From an uncultured Collinsella sp. (GTDB lineage: Bacteria; Actinomycetota; Coriobacteriia; Coriobacteriales; Coriobacteriaceae), in the NCBI GenBank assembly GCA_902465265.1, contig CABQMF010000004.1, positions 1 to 64,000 of the forward strand: a stretch of DNA of 64,000 nt, read 5' to 3'. This document shows, piece by piece, positions 40,449-49,157 of this stretch. The position numbers and the translations under genes were made by a program. The notes beneath the pieces were generated by a model, which was given only the letters and a program-made list of their open reading frames with translations, was not told the DNA's origin and did no database searches. Within the stretch, counting starts at the first letter, position 1, and every line of letters begins with the position of its first letter.

Positions 40449-43130
40449 CTAGTTCTCGAGCAGGTCCTCGATAAAGCCGACACGGTAGTTTTTGAAGATG
40501 ACCTCGCCGCCGTCTTGCGTGGCGTCCAGATCGACATCGCCCATAATGCCAAAGTCGTGGTCGCCATCCTCGTCGGCAAAGATCTGGTGCACGTGCCACA
40601 CGTGATCGGTCTTCTCGTCGCTTTCGTCGATGGTAAACATCGCGGCGCTGCGGGCGTCGCCGTTGGTGAGGATTTCCTCGTGTTGCTCGTGATAGGCGTC
40701 GAGCGCCTTTTGCCAGCGGACCTCGCTCATACCCCAGTCCTCGTCGAGCTCGCCCAGATCGCGAACGTGCTCGCGGGCGGCAAGGGTCACGCGGCGGAAG
40801 AGCGCGTTGCGCACCAACAGCGTGCAGCCGCGACGGTCCGCAACGACCTCGTCGATGCCCTGCGGCGGTGCGGCGTCGAGTGCAGCGGGGTTGCCGGCGT
40901 TCTCCCACTCGTCCACCAGGCTCGAGTCGACCGAGCGCACCACAAAGCCGAGCCACGAGATAATGTCGCGCAAGCGCTCGTCGCGCTTCTCGATGGGCAC
41001 GGTGCGGTCGAGAGAACGGTAGGCCTCTGCCAGGTAGCGCAGCAAAATGCCTTCGGAGCGGGCGATGCCAAGCTTTTGGATATAGCCCTTAAAGTCGCTC
41101 GCGCTCTCCAGCATGTCGCGCAGGACGCTCTTGGGCGAGAGCTGGTAGTCGTTGGCCCAGGGTACCTCCTGGCAGTACTTGTCGAAGGCGACATCGAGCA
41201 GGTCCTCGAGCGGCTTTTCGTAGGTGACGTCCTGGATGCGCTCCAGGCGTTCCTCATATTCGACGCCGTCGGCCTTCATTTCGGCCATCGCGCGGTCGCG
41301 CGCGGCGCGCTCCTGTGCACGCAGCACCTGCTTGGGATCCTCGAGCGTTGCCTCGACCATCGAGATCAGATCCATGGTATAGGTCTCGCTCTCGGGGTCG
41401 AGCAGCTCCAGCGCGGCAAGCAAAAACGGCGAGAGCGGCTGGTCGAGCGCAAAGTCCTCGGGCAGATCGACCGTCAGTGCATAGTCGATGTCTGGTGCGG
41501 CGCCAGTCGGGGCGTCGGGTGCGGGCGGCACCTCGGTGCGAACGACGACGCCGGAATCGATGAGCGTGGCGAAGATCTCGTCGGCGCGAACCTCGAGCTT
41601 GGCCTTTTCCTCAGGGGTCTGCAGGCTTGTCTCGATGAGGTCGTGTACGCGGGCACGGGCGTCGCCGCCCTGCTCGACCACGCTAATCACCATGGAGTGC
41701 GTGATGCGCAGGCGCGGCTTGAGCGTCTCGGGCTGCGTCTCGATCAGGCGCTCAAAGGTCTGCTTGTTCCAGGTGACAAAGCCCTCGGGGGCCTTTTTCT
41801 TTTTAATCTTACGGAGTTTTTTGGGGTCGTCGCCCGCTTTGGCCATAAGCTTGGCATTCTCGATCTCGTGCTCGGGCGCCTCGGCAATCACCATACCCTC
41901 GGTATCGAAGCCCGAGCGGCCGGCGCGACCGGCAATCTGATGGAACTCGCGGGCGCGCAGACGACGCATCTTGTAGCCATCGAACTTGGTGAGCGCGGTG
42001 AGCACCACGGTGTGGATGGGTACGTTAATGCCGACGCCGAGTGTGTCGGTACCGCAGATGACGGGCAGCAGGCCCTGCTGCGCCAAGCGCTCGACCAGCA
42101 GACGATAGCGCGGCAACATGCCAGCATGGTGCACGCCGACGCCGCATCCAAGCAGGCGCTTGAGAATCTTGCCAAAGGCCGTCGAGAAGCTCGTGCCTTT
42201 GGCAGCTTCCTTAATGGCCTCGCGCTGTTCCTTGCTAGCGATGCCAAAATTGGCGAGCGACTGTGCCGTCGCAAGGGCGGCATCCTGGCTAAAGTGCACG
42301 ATATAGAGCGGGGCCTCGCCGCGGCGCATGGCGAGCTCGACGGTGCCCTCGAGCGAGGTCGTCACGTAGTCGTAGCTCAGCGGCACGGGGCGCGGGGCAT
42401 CGACGACCAAGTCGCAGGTAGCACCGGTGTGTTCCTCGAGTGAGGCGGCGATGGCAGTGACATCGCCGAGCGTGGCGCTCATGAGCATGAATTGCGTGTG
42501 GGGCAGGGTGAGCAGCGGCACCTGCCAGGCCCAACCGCGGTCGGGGTCGGCAAAGTAGTGGAACTCGTCCATGGCGACGCAGCCAACATCGGCATCTTCG
42601 CCCTCGCGCAGTGCGTCGTTGGCAAGGATCTCTGCCGTGCAGCAGATGACGGGCGCCTTGGTGTTGATATGCGTGTCGCCGGTGATCATGCCTACGTTAT
42701 CGCGGCCGAGCACCTGCACAAGGTCGAAAAACTTCTCGCTGACCAGAGCCTTGATGGGAGCCGTGTAGTAGCAGCGCTTGCCCTGCGCCATGCCCATAAA
42801 GAGCATGCCCAGCGCGACAAGCGACTTGCCCGATCCGGTCGGTGTTCCCAAAATGACATGGTCACCGGCGGCTAGATCCATGAGGGCCTCTTCCTGGTGG
42901 TCCCACAGCTCAATACCGCGATTGCTCGTCCATTCAAAGAAGCGTTCGAAGGCCTGGTCGGGCGTGAGCCATGGTTCGGGCTCGCTGCCGTCCTCGGGCT
43001 CCCACCAGGTGGGGGAAAGCGCACCGAGCGAGCCGAATTCGGCTTCGGTTCCCGTGCCGCCCGAGAATGAGCTGGCGGCCCCGGCGCCGGAGACGGTGCT
43101 GGCGGTGGTATCTGTCGTGGTCTGTGCCAT
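40449..43130 (-). CDS. DEAD/DEAH superfamily 2 helicase with DUF3516 domain
   Basis: An 893-aa Ski2-like helicase of the DUF3516 type, frequent in Actinobacteria. Motifs: I is LGTPTGSGKSLVALG (near 84-98), Ib TGDTHI, II DEFHYF, III SATLGD, VI QIAGRAGRSG. The C-terminal ~450 residues are the DUF3516 domain, including LEDLLDVAFDKYCQEVPW and a WHVHQIFADEDGDHDFG end. It is expected to unwind RNA or DNA; the substrate is not known. ATG 43130 begins the protein; the longer frame up to 43301 enters copy C of the 119-bp element and is excluded. The ribosome site is weak. Confidence 0.85.
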   Translation of the reverse strand: MAQTTTDTTASTVSGAGAASSFSGGTGTEAEFGSLGALSPTWWEPEDGSEPEPWLTPDQAFERFFEWTSNRGIELWDHQEEALMDLAAGDHVILGTPTGSGKSLVALGMLFMGMAQGKRCYYTAPIKALVSEKFFDLVQVLGRDNVGMITGDTHINTKAPVICCTAEILANDALREGEDADVGCVAMDEFHYFADPDRGWAWQVPLLTLPHTQFMLMSATLGDVTAIAASLEEHTGATCDLVVDAPRPVPLSYDYVTTSLEGTVELAMRRGEAPLYIVHFSQDAALATAQSLANFGIASKEQREAIKEAAKGTSFSTAFGKILKRLLGCGVGVHHAGMLPRYRLLVERLAQQGLLPVICGTDTLGVGINVPIHTVVLTALTKFDGYKMRRLRAREFHQIAGRAGRSGFDTEGMVIAEAPEHEIENAKLMAKAGDDPKKLRKIKKKKAPEGFVTWNKQTFERLIETQPETLKPRLRITHSMVISVVEQGGDARARVHDLIETSLQTPEEKAKLEVRADEIFATLIDSGVVVRTEVPPAPDAPTGAAPDIDYALTVDLPEDFALDQPLSPFLLAALELLDPESETYTMDLISMVEATLEDPKQVLRAQERAARDRAMAEMKADGVEYEERLERIQDVTYEKPLEDLLDVAFDKYCQEVPWANDYQLSPKSVLRDMLESASDFKGYIQKLGIARSEGILLRYLAEAYRSLDRTVPIEKRDERLRDIISWLGFVVRSVDSSLVDEWENAGNPAALDAAPPQGIDEVVADRRGCTLLVRNALFRRVTLAAREHVRDLGELDEDWGMSEVRWQKALDAYHEQHEEILTNGDARSAAMFTIDESDEKTDHVWHVHQIFADEDGDHDFGIMGDVDLDATQDGGEVIFKNYRVGFIEDLLEN

Positions 43131-43439
43131 GTGGTTGCTTTCTCTCGCGTTTGTCCGCCAACTATTATGGCGTAGCGGCGGCGCGGGGTGCCAGCGCGCG
43201 AGAAAATGCAGGAAATGGGCGTTCTGTCCAGCCGTTTGGTGCAGTCGCCAGCTAAGTGAGTAGACTTTTTGCAATGTCGCGAGCACATGGCTTTTGCGCA
43301 AGGTTTCTACCTGCGGTTTTATGTTTCGCTATGCGGGTTGTGCTTGGCTATTGCAAAAAAGTCTACTCACTTAGGTTTGAGGGTCGTTTGCTGGCGCCTA
43401 TTTGCGCTTGTTTGCTGACGCCGCGACCATCAGAGGCCC
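43131..43439. other. Gene-free stretch between helicase and trmB genes
   Basis: These 309 bp contain copy C of the 119-bp element (43254-43372) and about 120 bp of leader before the helicase start. Nothing else is recognised. Confidence 0.7.
43254..43372 (+). repeat. 119-bp palindromic element, copy C
   Basis: Exactly 119 bp with the same ends; 71% identical to copy A without gaps. Its inverted repeats are longer (about 35 bp with mismatches: GACTTTTTGCAATGTCGC versus GACTTTTTTGCAATAGCC). Flanks extend the palindrome to CTAAGTGAG ... CTCACTTAG, as in copy B. It separates trmB from the downstream helicase gene. Confidence 0.83.
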
Positions 43440-44279
43440 CTAGGACTCTTGCGGCAGGCGCTTCTTGCCTTTGCGGGCGCGGTTTTTAAAGTTCTCGACG
43501 GCTTCTTCCATGCCCAGAGGTACATAGGTGAGCTCATCGAGGTTATCGGGCAGGTAGCAGGCAAGGCTTTGCTCCTGCACGCGGCCCACTGTGAGCTGTT
43601 CGTCGGTTGGCTGCGCGCCGGGTGTGGCGCAAATGCCATAGACAGCGGCGCCCATTTCGCGCGTACGGCATTCATATTCGGTCTCGGGATGCTCGGGATG
43701 ATCGCGGCGGACGTCGTCGCTTACCCAAAGTGTGTCGTAGCCGGCCGCGGCAAACTGCCCCAGGGCGTAGTCGCGCAGAGGCTTGCTGTCGGTTCGCAGG
43801 GTGACGGTGGCGCCGGCTGCAAGGAGCGGGCGGTAGAGCATCAGATGGTCGACATGGACGAGTCGTTTTTTGGCGTACTTGGCCTTGGGTTGCGGCGTGG
43901 GAAAGTTGATGGTGATGGCATCGAGCTCACCTGCGGCAAATAGCTGCGGCAGCGATGCGGCGCCTCGGGGCAGGACGAGTGCGTTGGTCAGTTTCTGCTC
44001 GCAGATTTTCTGCGCGGCATAGGCAATGCAGATGGGCTCCTGGTCCATACCGATAAAGAGCGTGTCGGGCTCGCGGTGGGCGCGCTCTACAAGGTACGTT
44101 CCCTTGCCACAGCCAAGATCCAGGTGAAGGTGCTCGAAGGGCTTGTTGCCTGCGGGCGCACAGGCCTTGCGCCAATCTCCGGCATAGGCCTCGGGGTTCG
44201 TCTCAATCGCATCGGCGTAGCGCTCCAGGCGCTCCTCGAGCACAAAGTTCTTAGGCGTGCGAACGTGGACGGCTCCCAT
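43440..44279 (-). CDS. trmB: tRNA (guanine-N7-)-methyltransferase TrmB
   Basis: A 279-aa SAM-dependent enzyme for m7G46 of tRNA. SAM motif I is LDLGCGKGTYLVE (near 53-65) with GMDQEP after it; the family region normally reading NFPDPWPKxRHxKRR is NFPTPQPKAKYAKKRLV here, so the conserved Asp-Pro-Trp is altered to Thr-Pro-Gln. HLMLYRPLLAAGATVTLRTD follows. The C-terminal extension of about 50 residues (EQSLACYLPDNLDEL) is longer than in the ~220-aa bacterial enzymes. Probably still a tRNA m7G methyltransferase, but the substitution leaves some doubt. Confidence 0.8.
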   Translation of the reverse strand: MGAVHVRTPKNFVLEERLERYADAIETNPEAYAGDWRKACAPAGNKPFEHLHLDLGCGKGTYLVERAHREPDTLFIGMDQEPICIAYAAQKICEQKLTNALVLPRGAASLPQLFAAGELDAITINFPTPQPKAKYAKKRLVHVDHLMLYRPLLAAGATVTLRTDSKPLRDYALGQFAAAGYDTLWVSDDVRRDHPEHPETEYECRTREMGAAVYGICATPGAQPTDEQLTVGRVQEQSLACYLPDNLDELTYVPLGMEEAVENFKNRARKGKKRLPQES

Positions 44280-44397
44280 GAGGCTCCTTGGTCATAAGTA
44301 GGGAACGCATAGCTGCGCGTTCCGTCAATGGGTTGAAAAAGGGCGGGCATGGCTTGCCCGAAAGATGCCATGCGGCTCGGTGGCGAGTCGTCGATGT

Positions 44398-45270
44398 CTA
44401 CAGGCGCTTGAGAATCACATAGCGGTTGAGCTCTCCGCTGCGACCGTCGGCATGGAAACGCTCAAGCTCGCGCACGGGGACCTCGCCGCTCTTGTAGAAC
44501 GTACGGACGCCGCGCACCAGGTCGGTGATCTGCTGATCGTCAAAGTGATGGCAATAGCGGTAGGCGTGGCGGTCGTTTTGCCAGCCAATGAGGTGGTCGC
44601 CGGCTTCAAACTGCGCTGAATCGTATCCCTCAAACGGCGGGGTGAGCTCGGCGCGGGCTTCGGCTCGAACGGCCTTGCGCGCCATGCGCTCGTCGTTCAT
44701 AAACTCCCAAAAGCTGATGGCGATGATGCCGCCTGGGCGCGTCTGGCGCACCAGGGCGTCGAGCACGCGTACACGGTACTCGCACGACGGCACGTGGTGC
44801 ATAAAGCCAAAGCAGACCGAGATGTCGGCGAGCGGGGCGTCGAAAAGCACATCGGGTGTCTCGGCGGGATTGAGCTTCATGAGGGCATCGAGCACATCGA
44901 GCTCCTGGAAGTGCAGGTTGGGAATGCGCAGGGCGTGGCCGCGTGCATCGATGGCCAGGTCTTGGCACGAGTCGACGCCATAGAACTCAAACGGGCAGCT
45001 GGCATCTGCCGAGGGGTTTGCGCCGTCGACGCCCTTGGCGGCAAGTGCGCCGCCGGCGGCAAAGTTCTCGAATCGCATGTTGCCGCAGGCGAGGTCGAAG
45101 ACGCGGACGGGATGCTCGATCGTGGCGACGTCGAGCTGTTCGAGCGCAATGTCCATGGTGCGCACCCAGCCGGGCCACGGGGCCTGGCGCGTATCGGAAA
45201 AGGAGGCGGAGTGCTCGCGATAGAACGTGTTGTTGAGCTGGATGAGCGATGAGGCGAAATCGCGGTTCAC
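44398..45270 (-). CDS. Class I SAM-dependent methyltransferase
   Basis: A 290-aa Rossmann-fold methyltransferase. Motif I is VFDLACGNMRFENF (near 50), an Asp follows in FYGVDSCQDLAIDA, and SVCFGFMHHVPSCEYR and RQTRPGGIIAISFWEF are motifs IV-V of the small-molecule/Trm9-like group. The substrate is unknown. A GTG at 45270 preceded by GGAGGGAG is the best start. It lies upstream of trmB on the same strand with 118 bp between, so a link to tRNA modification is possible but unproven. Confidence 0.75.
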   Translation of the reverse strand: MNRDFASSLIQLNNTFYREHSASFSDTRQAPWPGWVRTMDIALEQLDVATIEHPVRVFDLACGNMRFENFAAGGALAAKGVDGANPSADASCPFEFYGVDSCQDLAIDARGHALRIPNLHFQELDVLDALMKLNPAETPDVLFDAPLADISVCFGFMHHVPSCEYRVRVLDALVRQTRPGGIIAISFWEFMNDERMARKAVRAEARAELTPPFEGYDSAQFEAGDHLIGWQNDRHAYRYCHHFDDQQITDLVRGVRTFYKSGEVPVRELERFHADGRSGELNRYVILKRL

Positions 45271-45537
45271 GGCGCGGGACTCCCTCCGTTGGCGGTGCGG
45301 AATAAACAGTACGACCATACTACCGTTAACGCCGCAACGGGGACAACCGAGCCGTGGGTCATTGCTTTGTTTGGACACATTTCCGCAGCTCATATGCGCC
45401 CGCAACCGCCGGTTGTCAAAAATCTCACTAGAATAGGTGGCATGCTTTTGGCGGTGGCGGATAGATTTTTAACTGTGCAAGGCGCCTTAAGAACAAAAAC
45501 GGTCCGGCGGCACGGCTGGCATCACATAGGAGGAACC

Positions 45538-46254
45538 ATGAATGTAGAAACTGCGCAGCGGCTCGCCGACCTTCGCCGCAGCAAAGGCTTTAGCCAAGAA
45601 GGGCTGGCACGAAAGCTGGGGCTGTCGCGCCAGGCGGTCAGTAAATGGGAGCGCGCGGAGAGCTCGCCCGATACCGAGAACCTGATCTCGCTCGCCAAAC
45701 TCTATGGCGTGAGCCTGGACGAGCTGCTCAATCCGAGCGATGAGATCGAGGACGATATCGAGTTTGAGAACGAGGACCGCGCCCGCCAGCGCGAGGCCGA
45801 GGCAGCAGAGCGTGCACGCACCCATGAGGCGGCGGCACGCGCTACCGAGGCGGCAACACAGGCGAGTGACGCCGCCGCCAAGGCGGCGCAGGCGGCAAGC
45901 TGGAGTGCACAGGCCGCCAATGCCGCTACGGCGCAGGCGACGAGTGGCGGCGCAGTTGGCTCGACTCCGGTGAAGGGCCCGTTCCAGTCGTTCCCGTATT
46001 GGGCCGTGTGCTGGCTACTGTTCTTTTTGCTGATGTTCCTGTTTGGTGCCGGCCCCTTTGCCGCGCTGATCTTCTTCACGATTCCCATCTATCACTGGGT
46101 GGCGCGTGCGCTCGATGGTGATTGGGCGCGTGGAGATATTCAGGTTGGTTCGGCGCCGGTGGCGGCTAGGGCTCAGAATACTTCCGCTTCAGTTGATACT
46201 GACGTGGCTACCGCGACCACCGCTGAGCCGATCGCCAAAGAGGGTGATGAATGA
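45538..46254 (+). CDS. Membrane-anchored XRE-family HTH protein
   Basis: A 238-aa protein: XRE HTH at residues 4-62 (LADLRRSKGFSQEGLARKLG, SRQAVSKWERAESSPD), an acidic and then Ala/Glu/Arg-rich helical linker (70-140), and two hydrophobic segments (AVCWLLFFLLMFLFGAGPF, ALIFFTIPIYHWV, near 157-190). The C-terminal ~45 residues are polar, outside or inside. AGGAGG precedes the ATG at 45538. The next gene overlaps by 4 bp. The pair resembles HTH/DUF4097 envelope-stress or anti-sigma-like units in Firmicutes; the signal is unknown. Confidence 0.78.
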   Translation: MNVETAQRLADLRRSKGFSQEGLARKLGLSRQAVSKWERAESSPDTENLISLAKLYGVSLDELLNPSDEIEDDIEFENEDRARQREAEAAERARTHEAAARATEAATQASDAAAKAAQAASWSAQAANAATAQATSGGAVGSTPVKGPFQSFPYWAVCWLLFFLLMFLFGAGPFAALIFFTIPIYHWVARALDGDWARGDIQVGSAPVAARAQNTSASVDTDVATATTAEPIAKEGDE

Positions 46255-47150
46255 TGAAGCTTTCGCATGAATCCAAGGTACGCTTGGGCGTTGGCATCGG
46301 AGCGTTTGTGCTCATCATCGGGCTTGTATTTGGTGCCTCGCGGCTATTGGCTCATTCCAATATGGTGCGAACGACCGCTATTCTATCCGGCGATTTGTCT
46401 GATTTTGACGATATGTTTGACGACGATGATCTCTTGGATAGCGGTAACTATTCCGCTCGGCCTCAGCAGCTTTCGTGTACGACCTTTGATGCTGATGAGT
46501 TTCGCTACCTCGATTTCGATATCGATGCGGCTACGGTGGACGTCAAGGTTGTTGATGGCAACAAGGCTCGCGTTATCGAGCGGGGACGCGTTGCCAATGG
46601 TATGGATGCCTCCAAGGCCGCGACGCAGAACATCGCATCCGTCGAGGACTCGACGCTCAAGGTTTCTCAGTTTGGAAGTGATGACGGTAAGGCAATCGAT
46701 CGCTCAGTTACGGTCGAGCTGCCGCGCCGTGTTGCCGAACATCTGAAGGGAGTTAACGCGCACGTGGGCTCGGGTGATCTGCAGATTGTCGGTGTCATCT
46801 GTGATGGTTTCGACCTTTTCCTGGGTGCGGGAGATGTAGAGTTTGCGGGCAGCGTGACTGATGCGCTTAGTGCAGAGGTCGGGTCGGGCGATGTAACGTT
46901 CGAGCTCTACCAGGCCCCCGCGAAGTCGATGGACGTGAGTGTGGGCTCGGGCGATGTGGAGATGACGGTCCCGAACTCTACGGGCTTTAAGGCGAGCCTC
47001 ACCTTGGGCAGCGGCGACTTCGAGAGCGATTTCCTTCCGCTTGACTACGACGGCGAGACCATTTTGAATCTTGAATTCGATAATGGCGATAAGTCCGCCA
47101 CGTATCGTTTTGAGGTTGGTTCGGGCGACATGTCGTTTGATTCGGAGTAG
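46251..47150 (+). CDS. Membrane-anchored DUF4097-type beta-repeat protein
   Basis: A 299-aa protein with an N-terminal membrane anchor (GVGIGAFVLIIGLVFGASRLL, residues 12-32), an Asp-rich spacer, and a beta-repeat domain in which GSGD recurs (VGSGDLQIVG, GAGDVEFAG, VGSGDVTFEL, VGSGDVEMTV, LGSGDFESDF, VGSGDMSFDS). That pattern is typical of DUF4097/adhesin-like domains. It is translationally coupled to the HTH gene by an ATGATGA overlap, suggesting a sensor partner for it. A terminator follows. Confidence 0.78.
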   Translation: MMKLSHESKVRLGVGIGAFVLIIGLVFGASRLLAHSNMVRTTAILSGDLSDFDDMFDDDDLLDSGNYSARPQQLSCTTFDADEFRYLDFDIDAATVDVKVVDGNKARVIERGRVANGMDASKAATQNIASVEDSTLKVSQFGSDDGKAIDRSVTVELPRRVAEHLKGVNAHVGSGDLQIVGVICDGFDLFLGAGDVEFAGSVTDALSAEVGSGDVTFELYQAPAKSMDVSVGSGDVEMTVPNSTGFKASLTLGSGDFESDFLPLDYDGETILNLEFDNGDKSATYRFEVGSGDMSFDSE

Positions 47151-47197
47151 TGAGGCAGACGAAAGCCTAGGCGAAGATATAGACGCGCTGTTTGATG

Positions 47198-47233
47198 AAG
47201 GCGCCGAAGCCGTGACGGGCTCCGGCGCCTTTG
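47198..47233 (+). terminator. Intrinsic terminator after the DUF4097 gene
   Basis: AAGGCGCCGAAGCC (47198-47211) pairs with GGCTCCGGCGCCTT (47218-47231) with one mismatch, followed by TTGCCTTT. It lies 17 bp before the elp3 start. Confidence 0.8.
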
Positions 47234-47249
47234 CCTTTACAATGGGGGC

Positions 47250-49157
47250 ATGGAACAGATTATCTTGAACATACTCGAGGCTCTGCGTCGCGGCGAGACC
47301 GTGGACGACAAGGCGCTCGTCAAACTGATACATGCCGAGGCGCGCCGTGAGGGTGCCGACAAACGCGATTTGGCCAAGCGCCGTCTGCTGCCGTTCTACC
47401 AGCGGGTAAAACGTGAGGAGCCGGCTCGTTGGGCTGGGTGGAATGTCGATGCCGAGCTGGAACGTCGACTGCTGCAGGTGCTGCGTATGAAGCCTCGTCG
47501 CACGGCCTCGGGCGTGGCGACCATTACCGTCATCACCAAGCCCTGGCCGTGCTCGGGCGATTGCCTGTTTTGCCCCAACGATCTGCGCATGCCTAAAAGC
47601 TATCTGCATGCCGAGCCGGCGTGCGCCCGTGCGGAGCAAAACTGCTTCGACCCGTATCTGCAGGTGAGCGCTCGTCTGACCGCGCTTTCGCAGATGGGGC
47701 ATGCGACCGACAAGATTGAGCTCATCGTGCTCGGTGGCACCTGGAGCGACTATCCGCAAGGGTATCAAACGTGGTTTATGTCGGAGCTTTTCCGTGCGCT
47801 CAATGACGATGCCGTCGCCGGCGTGGCGGCAAACCCCATGTTGGCGCGTCCGGGCATCAGCCGTGCCGAGGCAGGGCGCCTGCTCGATGACGCTCCCGCC
47901 GATGCCCTGCCGCCGGTGGTAACAGAGCGCCGCGAGCGCTATCGGGCTGCCGGCATTGTGACAGACGAGGCTGAGCTTGCTGCCGGCGTTGCCGACGAGC
48001 AGGGGCGTGTGGATGCTGTCGTTGGTGGCTATAACCGCGCAGTGCGTCGTCTGTACGGCCCCGGTACGCCGTGGGGCGAGGTTGCCGAGTGGCAGACGGC
48101 AACGATGGAGGAGCTTGAGCGTCAGCAGCGCATCAACGAGACGGCGAAGCATCGCGTGGTGGGGCTCGTTATCGAGACGCGCCCCGATGCCGTAACGCCG
48201 CAGGCCCTCACGCTCATCCGCCGCCTGGGCTGCACCAAGATCCAGATGGGTATTCAGAGTCTCGACCAACATTTGCTCGATATCAACGAGCGTCGCATTT
48301 CGGTGGCTCAGATCGAGCGGGCGTTTTCGCTTGCGCGCCTGTTTGGCTTTAAGATCCACGCGCACTTTATGCTCAACTTGCTGGGCGCTACGCCCGAGGG
48401 GGACAAGCGCGACTACGAGCGCTTTATGACCGAGGGCGCTTTTATGCCCGACGAGGTCAAGGTCTACCCGTGCGCGCTCATCGAGGGCTCGCGTCTGGTG
48501 GGCCGCTATGAGCGCGGCGAGTGGCGCCCCTATACCGAGGAAGAGCTGCTCGATGTGCTGGCCGACGACATCGTGGTGACGCCGGCGTTCTGTCGCATCA
48601 GCCGTATGATTCGTGACTTTAGCTCCGACGACATTATGGTGGGCAACAAGAAGCCCAACCTGCGCCAGCTCGTTGAGAACCGCTTGGCTGCTCGGGGTGA
48701 CGGTGCGACGGTGCGCGAGATTCGCTATCGCGAGATCAGCACGGCGGGTGCCGACTTGGATGAGCTGACCCTTGACGAGGAAGTGGCGTACGAGACGCCG
48801 GTGACGCACGAGCGCTTTTTGCAGTGGGTGACGCCGCAGGGCAAGATCGCGGGCTTTTTGCGGTTGTCGCTGCCCGATCGCGCCTTTGTCACCGCGCATG
48901 CGGGCGAATTGCCGACGAGGCCGGAGGAGGCGATGATTCGCGAGGTGCACGTCTATGGCATGGCGGCGCGCGTGGGCGACCAGGGCCAGGCGGCGCAGCA
49001 TCACGGGTTGGGGCGTTTGCTCGTGGAGCGTGCGTGCCAGATAGCTCGGGATGCCGGCTATGCGCGCATCAACGTGATCAGCGCGATCGGTACGCGCGAG
49101 TACTATCGCCATTTGGGTTTTTACGACCACGGACTCTATCTGCAAAAGGAGCTCTAA
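47250..49157 (+). CDS. elp3: Bacterial Elp3: radical SAM/GNAT tRNA wobble-uridine enzyme
   Basis: A 635-aa homologue of the Elongator catalytic subunit, which forms cm5U34 in tRNA from acetyl-CoA by a radical mechanism. The radical-SAM Cys triad is in WPCSGDCLFCPNDLRMPK (near 99-116); QMGIQSLDQ and HAHFMLNLLG lie in the barrel; the C-terminal ~90 residues form a GNAT domain (EVHVYGMAARVG, HGLGRLLVERACQIA, HLGFYDHGLY). In bacteria Elp3 acts without Elp1/2/4-6, as in Dehalococcoides. The next gene starts one base after its stop. Confidence 0.93.
   Translation: MEQIILNILEALRRGETVDDKALVKLIHAEARREGADKRDLAKRRLLPFYQRVKREEPARWAGWNVDAELERRLLQVLRMKPRRTASGVATITVITKPWPCSGDCLFCPNDLRMPKSYLHAEPACARAEQNCFDPYLQVSARLTALSQMGHATDKIELIVLGGTWSDYPQGYQTWFMSELFRALNDDAVAGVAANPMLARPGISRAEAGRLLDDAPADALPPVVTERRERYRAAGIVTDEAELAAGVADEQGRVDAVVGGYNRAVRRLYGPGTPWGEVAEWQTATMEELERQQRINETAKHRVVGLVIETRPDAVTPQALTLIRRLGCTKIQMGIQSLDQHLLDINERRISVAQIERAFSLARLFGFKIHAHFMLNLLGATPEGDKRDYERFMTEGAFMPDEVKVYPCALIEGSRLVGRYERGEWRPYTEEELLDVLADDIVVTPAFCRISRMIRDFSSDDIMVGNKKPNLRQLVENRLAARGDGATVREIRYREISTAGADLDELTLDEEVAYETPVTHERFLQWVTPQGKIAGFLRLSLPDRAFVTAHAGELPTRPEEAMIREVHVYGMAARVGDQGQAAQHHGLGRLLVERACQIARDAGYARINVISAIGTREYYRHLGFYDHGLYLQKEL

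Noticed and set aside
40515..42443. A 642-codon open frame antisense to the DUF3516 helicase gene
   Set aside because: Composition typical of a shadow frame; the minus-strand helicase motifs are decisive.
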